The notes below the pieces were generated by a model that made no database searches, was not told the DNA's origin, and worked only from the letters and a program-made list of their open reading frames with translations. DNA of 64,000 bases. Origin: Chryseosolibacter indicum (lineage in GTDB: Bacteria > Bacteroidota > Bacteroidia > Cytophagales > Cyclobacteriaceae). How positions within the stretch are numbered: the stretch's first letter is position 1; the number at the start of each line of letters is the position of its first letter. A program made the translations under genes and the position numbers. Of the stretch, positions 1-9,053 are shown piece after piece. The stretch covers positions 62,001-126,000 of the forward strand of contig NZ_JAHESD010000002.1 of the NCBI RefSeq assembly GCF_018598585.1, written 5' to 3'.

Positions 1-1167
1 AAACTTCAAGGCAAAAACGATAGGCAATTTCTAGAGGAGATATTTCATAAACTTCTGTTGAATTTTACCTGGTGGGTTAACAGGAAAGATTATAACGGTA
101 ATAACATTTTTCAGGGAGGTTTTCTGGGAATGGATAATATTGGTGTGTTCGATAGAAGTGCCTCTTTACCTGATGGAGGTTTTATTGAACAATCTGATGG
201 CACAAGCTGGATGGCTATGTTTACGCTCAACATGATGCGAATGTCTCTTGAGCTTGCAAAAGAAAATCCAACATATCAAAGTCTTGCTACTAAATTCTTC
301 GAACACTTCTTATACATAGCAGACGCAATGGCAAACGTTGGGAATAATGGAATAAGTATGTGGGACGAAGAGGATGAGTTCTTTTACGATGTTCTTCATA
401 CGGCGGATGATCAGCGCATAAAGATGAAAGTGAGGTCAATGGTGGGTTTGGTTCCGCTTTTTGCTGTAGAAGTGCTTGATCAGGATATCTTTGATGCAAT
501 GCCTGAGTTTACTGAACGGCTTCAGTGGTTTTTGAAAAACCGGCCTCACCTAGCAAATCTTATTTCCCGTTGGGCGGAAAAGGGTAGGGGTGAGCGCCAC
601 CTGCTTTCTCTTTTAAGAGGACATAGAATGAAATGTTTACTTAGAAGAATGCTTGACGAAGAAGAGTTTCTTTCTGCGTATGGCGTTCGTGCATTAAGTA
701 AATATCACGAGACGCACCCGTACTCATTGTTTATAAACAATGGACATTTTACTGTGGCATATAACGCAGGAGAAAGTGATTCAAGTTTGTTTGGTGGTAA
801 TTCAAACTGGAGAGGTCCTATATGGTTTCCAGTAAATTTCCTTATCATAGAATCTTTGCAGCGTTTTCATCATTATTATGGAGATGATTTTTTGGTTGAA
901 CATCCTACAGGTTCTGGTATCAAGAAAACGTTGAGAGAAATAGCAGACGATCTTGCAAGTAGGATGGTGGGTATTTTTACTGAAGATGAGACAGGAAGAA
1001 GGCCTGTATTTGGTAATGTCGAAAAATTTCAAAGTGATCCGTATTTCAAAAATAACTTGTTGTTCTATGAGTATTTTAATGGAGACAACGGAGCTGGGTT
1101 GGGAGCTTCTCATCAAACAGGATGGACTGGCCTGATAGCTAAGCTTATTCAACCGCGTAATAAATAG
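1..1167 (+). CDS. GH63/MGH1-type glucosidase-like protein, C-terminal part (5' truncated)
   Basis: The reading frame is open from base 1, so the gene starts upstream of the window; the TTG at 58 is only an internal codon. About 388 C-terminal residues remain. They show segments typical of the mannosyl-oligosaccharide glucosidase (GH63, MGH1-like) alpha/alpha-barrel: GFLGMDNIGVFDRS, DGTSWMAMF, MWDEEDEFFYD and NWRGPIWFPVNFLIIE. Family members hydrolyse terminal alpha-glucosidic linkages in glycans or small glucosides; in Bacteroidota they are usually cytoplasmic or periplasmic proteins of about 850-900 residues. The acid/base pair cannot be assigned because the N-terminal half is missing. A metallopeptidase gene follows 61 nt downstream on the same strand. 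The family call is firm; the substrate is unknown. Confidence 0.82.
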   Translation, partial: KLQGKNDRQFLEEIFHKLLLNFTWWVNRKDYNGNNIFQGGFLGMDNIGVFDRSASLPDGGFIEQSDGTSWMAMFTLNMMRMSLELAKENPTYQSLATKFFEHFLYIADAMANVGNNGISMWDEEDEFFYDVLHTADDQRIKMKVRSMVGLVPLFAVEVLDQDIFDAMPEFTERLQWFLKNRPHLANLISRWAEKGRGERHLLSLLRGHRMKCLLRRMLDEEEFLSAYGVRALSKYHETHPYSLFINNGHFTVAYNAGESDSSLFGGNSNWRGPIWFPVNFLIIESLQRFHHYYGDDFLVEHPTGSGIKKTLREIADDLASRMVGIFTEDETGRRPVFGNVEKFQSDPYFKNNLLFYEYFNGDNGAGLGASHQTGWTGLIAKLIQPRNK

Positions 1168-1228
1168 GGTTCATTAATCTGGCACGTGATTTATAAAAAA
1201 AATATTTAGATAATTTGTTTAATAAGCT

Positions 1229-2080
1229 ATGCGTTGGATTGGCAGACAAGGAAGCGGCAATGTTCAGGATAGAAGAGGTGGAGGAATGGGAGGCCGTTTA
1301 GCGATAGGTGGTGGATTAGGTGGTATTGTAATACTTATTCTCAGTCTCCTTTTAGGTAATAACCCGCTTGAGTCTATTAATGTTGGGACTCAATCACGAA
1401 ATGAATCCCCTGGGCAGGTGCCGGGTAATCGACTGCATGATGAACAAGGACAATTTGTTTCAGTAGTTCTGAAGGAAACAGAAAACGTTTGGAATTCATT
1501 GTTTCAGCAAGAGTTCGGTAAGGACTATCAGGAACCACAACTGATTTTATTTACTCAGCTTGATCGCTCTGGATGCGGCACAGCAAATGCAGCTATGGGT
1601 CCGTTTTATTGTCCTCTTGATAATAGTGTATACATCGATTTAAGCTTCTACGATGAGTTAAGTACACGCTTTGGTGCTTCGGGCGATTTTGCAATGGCCT
1701 ATGTAGTAGCACATGAAGTAGGACATCACGTTCAAAATCTTTTGGGTACTTCCGATAAGATTCATCAGGCAAGACAAGCACTAAGCGAGCGAGAGGGAAA
1801 TAAATTATCGGTAGCACTTGAATTACAGGCAGACTTCTACGCGGGAGTGTGGGCCCATCATACACAGAAGAAAGAGAATATTCTTGAGGAAGGAGATATT
1901 GAAGAAGCGTTAAGGGCAGCAAATGCCATAGGTGATGACAGATTACAAAAACAATCACAAGGGTATGTTGTTCCGGATGCTTTTACCCACGGTACGTCTG
2001 AACAAAGAATGTATTGGTTTAAGAAAGGCTGGGAAACGGGTGATGTTAAAGAGGGGAATACTTTTGATGAGTTGCTGTAG
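1229..2080 (+). CDS. Neutral zinc metallopeptidase (YpfJ/KPN_02809 family)
   Basis: A 283-residue protein. A glycine- and arginine-rich N-terminus (MRWIGRQGSGNVQDRRGGG) leads into one hydrophobic segment at about residues 31-46 (LGGIVILILSLLLG), so it is probably a membrane-anchored protein with the catalytic domain outside the cytoplasm. The zinc-binding HExxH helix is clear (VVAHEVGHHVQNLLG, about residues 160-175), with a downstream LELQADFYAGVWAH segment that supplies the third ligand in this family. Length and architecture match the putative neutral zinc metallopeptidase family (PF04228). No substrate is known for most members. Start chosen at the only ATG preceding the conserved RWxGRxxSxN opening. 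A terminator-like hairpin lies just after the stop. Confidence 0.9.
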   Translation: MRWIGRQGSGNVQDRRGGGMGGRLAIGGGLGGIVILILSLLLGNNPLESINVGTQSRNESPGQVPGNRLHDEQGQFVSVVLKETENVWNSLFQQEFGKDYQEPQLILFTQLDRSGCGTANAAMGPFYCPLDNSVYIDLSFYDELSTRFGASGDFAMAYVVAHEVGHHVQNLLGTSDKIHQARQALSEREGNKLSVALELQADFYAGVWAHHTQKKENILEEGDIEEALRAANAIGDDRLQKQSQGYVVPDAFTHGTSEQRMYWFKKGWETGDVKEGNTFDELL

Positions 2081-2101
2081 AGATATTTAAAACGAAAACA
2101 A

Positions 2102-2134
2102 AAAAGGTTGCCAATATTCAGCAACCTTTTTTTT
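2102..2134. terminator. Bidirectional intrinsic terminator
   Basis: A 10-bp perfect stem (AAAAGGTTGC / GCAACCTTTT, 2102-2111 and 2121-2130) with a 9-nt loop and A/T runs on both sides. It serves the metallopeptidase gene on the plus strand and the converging DUF2911 gene on the minus strand. Confidence 0.85.
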
Positions 2135-2156
2135 GCAATAGATTATGATGAGTCAA

Positions 2157-3014
2157 TTACTTTAATGATTTCAGAAGTTCTTCATTCATCATTTGGTAAT
2201 CGCGGTTATTTGCTTTTTTAGCACCTTCAAGAGAAGCGTTAGCTGTAGCAGTAGCACCAGCTTTATCACCTAAAGCTTTTTGGATTTTAGCCTTTTGGTG
2301 TAACATCCAGAAAGGCGCAGGGTTAGCACCCTCCAGCGCCTTGTTAACCCACTCAAGCGCTTGCTTCAGATCTTTACCATTTTCGAGGTAATAAACAGCA
2401 GCCTGGAAATAGTTATTTGCACTTACCTTCGTATTTGTCTCTATAGACTTCATAACTTTGGCATCGTAGTCTACAGTAACTGTAAACTTCACCGAAGTGT
2501 TTTCCCACGCAAGTTGCACTTTTGCCGTTTTGTTGTCGTCAGAGATATCACCGATGTTAATAGTAAACGTCTCTACTTTTTCAGTAAGCTTCTCAGGCTT
2601 TACTTTAAAATTAGCAGCTTCTTTTGACTTGTCGTAGCCACCAGTATTTCCACCAAGCGTTACATCTTTATATAAAGCAATAGTCCATTCAGTAGCTCCT
2701 GGCCATGAAAAAATAAGGTATTCACCTTTGGAAACATTGATGCCTTCTACCTTAACATCATCTGAAAACGAAATCTTAGTGCCGTTGTTAGCTCCTGTTC
2801 TCCAGATAGAACCGTAAGGAACTAAAGCACCTGCAGACGCATCTCCAAAAATTTTTCTTCCTTTTGCTTTTGGTCTGAAATAATCAATCTTTACGTCAGT
2901 AAGACCAACAGTTGTAGATACTGATCCAGCAGCACTTGCGCTCGGTGTAACAACCTGTGCTTGCGCGAACATTGAAACTATGGCCAACCCAACGATTAGC
3001 AACGTTTTTTTCAT
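2157..3014 (-). CDS. DUF2911 domain protein, secreted
   Basis: A 285-residue protein with a clear Sec signal peptide (MKKTLLIVGLAIVSMFAQAQ, cleavage after AQA). The body matches the DUF2911 family, widespread in Bacteroidota: a YFRPKAKGRKIFG segment, SIWRTGANNGTKISFSDDVKV, and a beta-rich domain around residues 40-190. The C-terminal third (about residues 195-280) is helical and looks like tetratricopeptide repeats (ALEWVNKALEGANPAPFWMLHQKAKIQKALGDKAGA, broken here into short helices). No enzymatic residues are apparent and the function is unknown. A perfect -7 promoter element lies 40 nt upstream. The gene is divergent from the 3-methyladenine glycosylase gene. Confidence 0.88.
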   Translation of the reverse strand: MKKTLLIVGLAIVSMFAQAQVVTPSASAAGSVSTTVGLTDVKIDYFRPKAKGRKIFGDASAGALVPYGSIWRTGANNGTKISFSDDVKVEGINVSKGEYLIFSWPGATEWTIALYKDVTLGGNTGGYDKSKEAANFKVKPEKLTEKVETFTINIGDISDDNKTAKVQLAWENTSVKFTVTVDYDAKVMKSIETNTKVSANNYFQAAVYYLENGKDLKQALEWVNKALEGANPAPFWMLHQKAKIQKALGDKAGATATANASLEGAKKANNRDYQMMNEELLKSLK

Positions 3015-3054
3015 ACGGTGGAATTAAAGTTTAAATTTTGTGTTTATAAAGCGG

Positions 3055-3062
3055 CAAATTTA
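3055..3062 (-). promoter_or_regulatory. Candidate -7 element for the DUF2911 gene
   Basis: On the minus strand this reads TAAATTTG, a perfect match to the Bacteroidetes -7 consensus TAnnTTTG, 40 nt before the start codon. No TTTG -33 box is present at 17-23 nt further upstream, so the call rests on one element. Confidence 0.35.
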
Positions 3063-3090
3063 CGAAAACTTTAAGAAGAATACGATTGCG

Positions 3091-3681
3091 ATGAAGCTGC
3101 CACTTGATTTTTATATTAAAAATAACGTCGTCAAAATTGCCAAGGATCTATTGGGCAAAGTGCTATATACCAACCTGGACGGTGTTATTACAGGAGGGCT
3201 AATTGTTGAGACGGAAGCATACTCATGGAAGGAGAAAGGTTGCCATGCTTATAATAACAGAAAAACGAATAGAAATGCCATTATGTTTGAAAGAGGTGGT
3301 TATAGTTATGTTTACTTGTGCTATGGTATGCATTATTTGTTTAATGTTGTGACAAATGTAGAAGGGGTTGCAGACGCTGTACTTGTTCGGGCGCTCGAGC
3401 CTTTATCAGGTGAACAAGAAATGTTGTTAAGGAGAGGAAAAATATCCAATAAACTTCATTTGACTTCGGGGCCTGGTAAACTATCTAAGGCCTTGGGCAT
3501 TGACCGAACACTTAATGGAAAATCTCTCCTTGATAACGAAATTTGGATTGAGGATATCGGGAGGAAAATCGCTCCTAAAAATGTTGTTATTGGCCCTAGA
3601 ATTGGTATAGATTATGCCGGCGAAGATGCATTACTGCCCTGGCGATTTTCCATACGGGGCAATCCGTGGGTTAGTAAGTAA
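3091..3681 (+). CDS. DNA-3-methyladenine glycosylase (AAG/MPG family)
   Basis: Removes alkylated and deaminated purines from DNA in base-excision repair; cytoplasmic, monofunctional glycosylase. The 196-residue protein starting MKLPLDFY has the family hallmarks: LAKDLLGK-like N-terminus (IAKDLLGKVL), GLIVETEAY containing the catalytic glutamate, YNNRKTNRNAIMF with the DNA-intercalation region, YVYLCYGMHYLFNVV, and VLVRALEP. The ATG at 3091 was preferred over an in-frame GTG at 3040 because the family starts close to the conserved LP-x-x-FY motif and total length then equals the usual 190-205 residues. Divergent from the DUF2911 gene. No SOS-like or Ada-like site was recognised. Confidence 0.92.
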   Translation: MKLPLDFYIKNNVVKIAKDLLGKVLYTNLDGVITGGLIVETEAYSWKEKGCHAYNNRKTNRNAIMFERGGYSYVYLCYGMHYLFNVVTNVEGVADAVLVRALEPLSGEQEMLLRRGKISNKLHLTSGPGKLSKALGIDRTLNGKSLLDNEIWIEDIGRKIAPKNVVIGPRIGIDYAGEDALLPWRFSIRGNPWVSK

Positions 3682-3696
3682 AGAAATTGTAGTAGG

Positions 3697-3727
3697 TTTT
3701 ATAGCACAGTGCTTTCGAATATATTTG
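3697..3727 (+). promoter_or_regulatory. Candidate Bacteroidetes-type promoter of the OmpA-family gene
   Basis: A perfect -7 element TATATTTG at 3720-3727, preceded at 19 nt by TTTT (3697-3700), a 3-of-4 match to the -33 box TTTG. The start codon of the OmpA-family gene lies 19 nt downstream. Confidence 0.45.
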
Positions 3728-3746
3728 TAAATTAGGCTTAATCAGA

Positions 3747-5354
3747 ATGATCCGTTTTTTATTTTACACGCTTATCTTATTTTCAGTTAATATTCTATAC
3801 GGGCAGCAACTTGATGATGAGTCTTTAAGTGTGGTTAATTCTTCATATGATGAACTCAATCCTGTAATTAGTAAAGATGGAACAACGCTATTTTTTACAG
3901 TTGCAAATCATCCCGCTAACATTGGTGGAAAGAAAGATCCGGGTGATATATGGATTTCAAAGCTTATTGGAACCAAATGGTCTTCTCCTGTTCATGCAGG
4001 AAATGTAATCAATGATAAAGGTTATAATGCAGTTGCTGGCATTTCAGACGATGGGAGTAGTTTATTCTTATTAAGTCATTATGATGGCTCTGGTAATCTT
4101 GCAAAGACTCAGGGTATTTCTGTTTCTGTGAATAAGGGAAATGCATGGTCTCAGCCACATAATATTTTCATACCTTATTTTTTAAATAAATCTCGTATAC
4201 AATGCGGTTCAATTAGCGCTGATAAAAAAGTGTTTGTATTCTCAGCTGAAACATATGGGACACATGGTGTAGATGATATATATGTTTCTTTCTTCGATAA
4301 TGGAAAATGGAGTGAGGCGAAAAACCTGGGTTCTGTTATTAATACACAATATCAGGAGTTAAGTCCTTCACTAAGTGCCGACGGAAAGACGCTCTATTTT
4401 TCCAGCAATGGATTAAAAGGAACAGGGAGCTTTGATATTTTTAAATCTACTAGACTTGACGAAACATGGACAAATTGGTCGAAACCAGAGAACATTGGAG
4501 CTACAATAAATTCAGGAGGAAGAGAATTGTTCTATAACGATTATCCGACACTTGGGTTTGCTTTATATACAAGTACGACCAACAGCGATGGTTATGGCGA
4601 TATAAAAATCAATAAATACAAAGACGTTACAAAGCAGGACGTTCCTTTAGCACAAAGCACTCCTGTGTTGGATACGGGTAGCGATGTAAGTATTAAGACG
4701 CCCAAAGCTGATATTGCCACGCCTCCTACATCTAGTAATGATGGGATTGTTAAAGTATACGGTAGAGTAACAAATTCTAAAACAGGAGCAGTAGTAGAAG
4801 CGAATATTATGTTTGCTGGTCCTGCATTGCAAGGTAAGGCAGCTGTCGCCTCATCAGCGAACGGTTATAGTGTTGAAATTTCATCTGCCGATATTTACTC
4901 AATTAAAATAGAAGCGCCTGGATATGTAAGCTCGCTTGAAAAGCTTGATATTCATACCTATGAGATGAAGGAGCTTGAGATGAATTTTACTTTACAACCT
5001 GTTGAAGTAGGTACTACAGTAAATCTTAAGAATGTATTGTTTGAGCAAAGTAAAACAAATCTTCTGCCTGAGTCTTTTGATGAGCTCGATCTTGTGGTTT
5101 CATTTCTTAAAGCTAATCCTTCTGTAAACATCGAGTTAGCAGGGCACACTGATGGGCGAGGGGTGCATGCGGATAATGTAAGACTTTCTCAGATGCGGGT
5201 TAACAAAGTTAAAGATTATCTTGTATCTAAAGGTATAGACGCAAAGCGTATCAACGGTAAAGGATACGGAGGTACAAAGCCAATAGCCAGCAACGATTCG
5301 GAAGAAACACGTCGCATGAACAGACGGGTAGAGTTCACGATTAAGAAGATGTAG
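3747..5354 (+). CDS. OmpA family protein with PD40 propeller repeats and a carboxypeptidase-regulatory-like domain
   Basis: A 535-residue secreted or outer-membrane-associated protein. Order of parts: signal peptide (MIRFLFYTLILFSVNILYGQ); WD40-like PD40 beta-propeller repeats at about residues 25-290 (ELNPVISKDGTTLFFT, ELSPSLSADGKTLYFSSNG); a beta-sandwich resembling the carboxypeptidase regulatory domain at about 333-410 (VYGRVTNSKTGAVVEANI); and a C-terminal OmpA peptidoglycan-binding domain at about 425-535 (ELAGHTDGRG, LSQMRVNKVKDYLVSKGI, RRMNRRVEF). The OmpA domain likely tethers the protein to peptidoglycan while the propeller binds a partner in the periplasm. This architecture is common in Bacteroidota; the specific role is unknown. 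It ends facing the LytTR regulator gene on the other strand. Confidence 0.9.
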   Translation: MIRFLFYTLILFSVNILYGQQLDDESLSVVNSSYDELNPVISKDGTTLFFTVANHPANIGGKKDPGDIWISKLIGTKWSSPVHAGNVINDKGYNAVAGISDDGSSLFLLSHYDGSGNLAKTQGISVSVNKGNAWSQPHNIFIPYFLNKSRIQCGSISADKKVFVFSAETYGTHGVDDIYVSFFDNGKWSEAKNLGSVINTQYQELSPSLSADGKTLYFSSNGLKGTGSFDIFKSTRLDETWTNWSKPENIGATINSGGRELFYNDYPTLGFALYTSTTNSDGYGDIKINKYKDVTKQDVPLAQSTPVLDTGSDVSIKTPKADIATPPTSSNDGIVKVYGRVTNSKTGAVVEANIMFAGPALQGKAAVASSANGYSVEISSADIYSIKIEAPGYVSSLEKLDIHTYEMKELEMNFTLQPVEVGTTVNLKNVLFEQSKTNLLPESFDELDLVVSFLKANPSVNIELAGHTDGRGVHADNVRLSQMRVNKVKDYLVSKGIDAKRINGKGYGGTKPIASNDSEETRRMNRRVEFTIKKM

Positions 5355-5360
5355 CCAATG

Positions 5361-5379
5361 TCAGGCAATCCTGATTTTT
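5361..5379. terminator. Weak terminator-like hairpin between convergent genes
   Basis: A short stem TCAGG / CCTGA (5361-5365 and 5370-5374) with a CAAT loop and a following TTTTTA run, between the convergent OmpA-family and LytTR genes. The stem has only five base pairs, so the call is tentative. Confidence 0.4.
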
Positions 5380-5389
5380 ATGTTGCTCG

Positions 5390-6097
5390 TTAAAAAACAT
5401 TTTTTGATAACACCTTAATTACATCATTCTTATAGTTTCTGCCTATTGGTATATGAAATTTCCCCATTTCTATATCTGTTGCGGAATACGCGTCTATCTT
5501 ATCTCTGTTAATAATAAACGACCGATGTATTCTTAAGAATTGATGTTTAGGCAGGCTTTCTTCAAGATAACTTATTTTTTGTTGCGTTACTATTTCCTTC
5601 TCCTGCGTACGCACTTTTACGTAATCCTTAATGCTTTCAATGTAAAGAATGTCAGACATTTTTGTCCTAACCATTTTTTTGTCAACCTTAAAATACACAT
5701 AGTCTTCTATGTGTTCTTGTTTATTGATACCTGCAGGAGATTGCGTTTGAGGTTGATGTAAAACTTTTGCAATTGCTTTAAGAAAGCGTTCAAAAGGTAT
5801 AGGCTTGAGTAGATAGTCACATGCTTCGAGCTCAAATCCCTCTATAGCGTAATCGCGAAATGCAGTGGTAAAGATTACTTTAGGAGGATTTTTTATTGAA
5901 CGCAATAACTCAATTCCTGATAATTTAGGCATCTGAATGTCGAGGAAGATTAGATCTACTGAATTCTGTTGTAAGTAGGCAAATGCTGAAACTGCATTAC
6001 GAAACGAAGCAGCGAGTGTTAGCTGTTCTACTTTGGCTACATAGGATTCCAGGATTTCAATAGCTAGTGGTTCGTCATCAACTATAATGCATTTCAT
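5390..6097 (-). CDS. LytTR-family response regulator
   Basis: A 235-residue DNA-binding response regulator. The receiver domain covers residues 1-115: MKCIIVDDEPLAIEIL with the acidic pocket, phosphoacceptor Asp53 in IFLDIQMPKLSG, T/S switch region VIFTTAF, and lysine in YLLKPI. A LytTR DNA-binding domain follows at about residues 135-235 (YIESIKDYVKV, FLRIHRSFIINRDKI). It lies 36 nt downstream of the LytS-type kinase gene, which is presumably its partner; the two likely form one operon. Such pairs in Bacteroidota control small numbers of local genes; the targets cannot be read from this window. Confidence 0.93.
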   Translation of the reverse strand: MKCIIVDDEPLAIEILESYVAKVEQLTLAASFRNAVSAFAYLQQNSVDLIFLDIQMPKLSGIELLRSIKNPPKVIFTTAFRDYAIEGFELEACDYLLKPIPFERFLKAIAKVLHQPQTQSPAGINKQEHIEDYVYFKVDKKMVRTKMSDILYIESIKDYVKVRTQEKEIVTQQKISYLEESLPKHQFLRIHRSFIINRDKIDAYSATDIEMGKFHIPIGRNYKNDVIKVLSKNVF

Positions 6098-6133
6098 AAC
6101 TTGATAGGTTTGACTAAATAATGAACGTTCTCC

Positions 6134-7171
6134 TTAAGCATTTATCGATAAAACTATTAAAAATGTTTCTTCTCCATTGATTATTTTTAATTCGTGTTTT
6201 TCAGGATAAAGAAGTGCTAATCTTCGTTTTACATTTTGAATTCCAATTCCTTCATCACCATTATGTCCGTTTTCTCCTGATTTACTGTTCTCAACTTTTA
6301 CAATAAGATGTTTTGGGTGAGAATCGACCGTAATCTTTACCCACGATTGCAGCAAGTTTTCACTTGCGCCATGTTTAAAACTATTTTCAACAAATGGCAA
6401 TAGTATTAACGGAGCGATTAATTTATCATTGACCTGTCCTGTTACACGCAAATCAACATCAAGCTTGTCTCCATATCGCATCTTCTCGATGTCAACGTAG
6501 TTCCGAATAAAGTTAATCTCCTTGCTAAGTGGCACTTCGTCACTTTTACATTCATAAAGCATATAATTTATTAACTCAGAAAGTTTAAGCACTGTTTCAG
6601 GCGCTTTATCTGACTTTTTTAATGTTAGTGCATACAAATTATTCAGTGTGTTGAAAAGGAAGTGAGGATGAATTTGTGTTTTCAGAAACTTTAATTCTGC
6701 CTGTAGTTTTTCCTGCTTAAGTATTTGCTGGGCTTGCTGGTCGGCATACCAGTATTTTAGAAGCTTAATAACAAGCGCTACAAATGTTACCGGATATATT
6801 CCAACAAACATTTTTATGATCTTAGGAATATAAAAGAATGGATCCTTTAAGTACTCTGGAAAGTATAACGGATAGTGAATGGTGTAGGCAACATATCGCT
6901 GAACAAGGCCCGCAATAAAAGAAGAAAAGATCAGGTATAAAGTGAATTCAATATATCTGTCTGCGAGCAGAAATTTAGGAAGCAGAACATAAAGTGTAAA
7001 ATAAGTAAAAGCCATGCGGCCTGGAGTGTACATTAGTTCCTCCAGAAATGTTTGCCTGTAGTTATCCTGAAAACTTCCGTAAAGCGTACCATAAAATACA
7101 ATATGAGCGACCCAAAAAAGGGCATGTTGCAAAAGTCTGTTCCTGAATAACCAGTGTGTACGCCGCTTCAA
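6134..7171 (-). CDS. LytS-type sensor histidine kinase
   Basis: A 345-residue membrane kinase. The N-terminal half has about four hydrophobic segments between residues 12 and 145 (for example LLQHALFWVAHIVFYGTLYG and MFVGIYPVTFVALVIKLL) without a large periplasmic domain. The His_kinase domain (PF06580) follows, with the phosphorylated histidine in LKTQIHPHFLFNTLNNLYAL. The ATPase domain contains the N-box LLPFVENSFKHG and a G-box-like GIGIQNVKRRL. It sits directly upstream of the LytTR regulator, to which it presumably transfers phosphate. The signal is unknown and may be sensed within the membrane. Confidence 0.92.
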   Translation of the reverse strand: MKRRTHWLFRNRLLQHALFWVAHIVFYGTLYGSFQDNYRQTFLEELMYTPGRMAFTYFTLYVLLPKFLLADRYIEFTLYLIFSSFIAGLVQRYVAYTIHYPLYFPEYLKDPFFYIPKIIKMFVGIYPVTFVALVIKLLKYWYADQQAQQILKQEKLQAELKFLKTQIHPHFLFNTLNNLYALTLKKSDKAPETVLKLSELINYMLYECKSDEVPLSKEINFIRNYVDIEKMRYGDKLDVDLRVTGQVNDKLIAPLILLPFVENSFKHGASENLLQSWVKITVDSHPKHLIVKVENSKSGENGHNGDEGIGIQNVKRRLALLYPEKHELKIINGEETFLIVLSINA

Positions 7172-7298
7172 TTACTTATCTCTTTTTACTAACTAACTCT
7201 AAATATACAGGTCGTCAAAGATATCTTTTCCTTTACTATAATATTTAGCTTACTTACAGAATGCAATTTCTCCCTTATAAGACGTAGTTTGTAAAAGA

Positions 7299-9005
7299 CT
7301 AAAAGCCCATTGCAGTGTCCTCGCCACGCGGATCAGCTCCACCTTCAAGCTTATTATCAGGTAGTACTAGTATAGCATCTACCCGTCCTATACCTCCCAG
7401 GTAATTGGAGGCAAACTTATGTCCTATTTTTACAAGGGCAATGCTATCCTCCGCGGCAAAAGCACCCTTTTCAGGGTAGATCACATCAGGTAACCATTGG
7501 CTGTGAAAACGCTTTGCATTTATAGCTTCCTGCATGGTCATTTTATGTTCAACTACATTAAGTATAGTTTGAAAGACAGAAGTAATAATGGTAGAACCTC
7601 CTGGCGTTCCCACGACCATGTACAGCGCACCATTGCGCTCAACAATCGTTGGAGTCATAGAGCTTAACATCCTCTTTCCCGATTCAACCTTGTTTGCTTC
7701 GCCTCCAATTACCCCGTACATATTGGGTTGTCCTGGTTTAATACTGAAATCGTCCATTTCGTCATTTAAAAAGAATCCCGAGCCATCAACGATAACCATA
7801 GAACCATAAGAGTCGTTTAAAGTTGTTGTAACAGCAACAGCATTACCATATTTATCAATTATAGACAGATGTGTCGTTTCAAGCGATTCTGCTACCTGAA
7901 TTGCCCCTTCTCTTATTTCTGAACTCGGCGTTGCCTTTTCAAGATTAAATGACTTCATGCGCTCTTCAACATAGAGCTCATTTGTTAGTTGTGTAACAGG
8001 GACTTTAAAATAATCAGGGTCACCAAGAAATGCAGCCCTGTCTGCGTAAACACGTCTTTCGGCTTCAGTTATAAGATGTGCATTCTTCATGCTGTTAAAT
8101 CCCCATTCACTGACAGGATAATCTTCAACAGACTTTAATAATTGAATAAGGGCTATACCACCACTCGATGGCGGTCCCATAGAAATAATTTTATATTCTT
8201 TATAATGAGAAACCAATGGATCACGCCAGAGGGCCTGATAGTTCTTAAGATCCTGATGTGTTATCAAACCATTTCCGCGTTTCATTTCTGCTACAATGTC
8301 ATCAGCGGTTTTTCCCTCATAAAATCCCGCGCGGCCAAAGTCTCGTATACGCTCTAATGTGTGTCCGAGGTCTGCCCAATGAATGGTATCGCCTTCGTTC
8401 CAAGTGTCTCTAATAAGAAAGCCAGGTAACACTTTATTGTGTTTCTTCAAGCTATCTTGTATGCCTGTTAAACTTCTTGCCTGTCTCTTTGTGAGAGCAA
8501 ACCCTTTAAGCGCTAGGTTAATCGCAGGCTGCACAAGATCTCTCCAGGGCAAAGAGCCGTATTTATTATGAGCTTCCACCATGCCGGCAATAGAACCTGG
8601 TACTCCAGCAGACAAATGGCCACGCTCACTTAAACCGCTGATTACATTACCAAGTGAATCGAGGTACATTTTCTCACTTGCTGCAGCAGGAGCTTTTTCT
8701 CTATAATCGAGTGTTGCCACTTTTCCATCATTTAACCTTAGTACCATAAAGCCTCCTCCACCAATATTTCCTGCAGAAGGATAAACTACAGCTAGTGCAA
8801 GCTGTGTAGCAATCGCTGCATCAACTGCATTACCTCCCTTTTTTAAAATACCTAGTCCTACGGCTGATGCCAATGGGTGAGCACATACTACGATAGCAGA
8901 ATCTGCGATCGTACCGGTTATCCGCATACGCGATTGAGGTGTTTGACAGGCAACTGAAAGGATGACGGGTAAAAGCAGAAAAATGCGTTTTGTCATTATT
9001 AACAT
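7299..9005 (-). CDS. ggt: Gamma-glutamyltransferase (glutathione hydrolase), lipoprotein
   Basis: Cleaves the gamma-glutamyl bond of glutathione and related peptides, by hydrolysis or transpeptidation, outside the cytoplasm. The 568-residue precursor begins with a lipoprotein signal ([10 protein letters not shown]), so it is probably anchored in a periplasm-facing membrane. The autoprocessing threonine that becomes the N-terminus of the small subunit is Thr377 ([20 protein letters not shown]). The gamma-glutamate carboxylate-binding Arg lies in LDYREKAP, and the oxyanion loop [14 protein letters not shown] is intact, so this copy should be active. The second ATG (MTKRIF, 8996) is an equally possible start. 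The TetR-type gene is divergent with a 48-nt gap and may regulate it. A diverged paralogue lies at 34.7-36.5 kb. Confidence 0.93.
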   Translation of the reverse strand: MLIMTKRIFLLLPVILSVACQTPQSRMRITGTIADSAIVVCAHPLASAVGLGILKKGGNAVDAAIATQLALAVVYPSAGNIGGGGFMVLRLNDGKVATLDYREKAPAAASEKMYLDSLGNVISGLSERGHLSAGVPGSIAGMVEAHNKYGSLPWRDLVQPAINLALKGFALTKRQARSLTGIQDSLKKHNKVLPGFLIRDTWNEGDTIHWADLGHTLERIRDFGRAGFYEGKTADDIVAEMKRGNGLITHQDLKNYQALWRDPLVSHYKEYKIISMGPPSSGGIALIQLLKSVEDYPVSEWGFNSMKNAHLITEAERRVYADRAAFLGDPDYFKVPVTQLTNELYVEERMKSFNLEKATPSSEIREGAIQVAESLETTHLSIIDKYGNAVAVTTTLNDSYGSMVIVDGSGFFLNDEMDDFSIKPGQPNMYGVIGGEANKVESGKRMLSSMTPTIVERNGALYMVVGTPGGSTIITSVFQTILNVVEHKMTMQEAINAKRFHSQWLPDVIYPEKGAFAAEDSIALVKIGHKFASNYLGGIGRVDAILVLPDNKLEGGADPRGEDTAMGF

Positions 9006-9053
9006 GATTAAATCAACATAAAATTATTAATTGAAATCGAAACTTCAGCATGC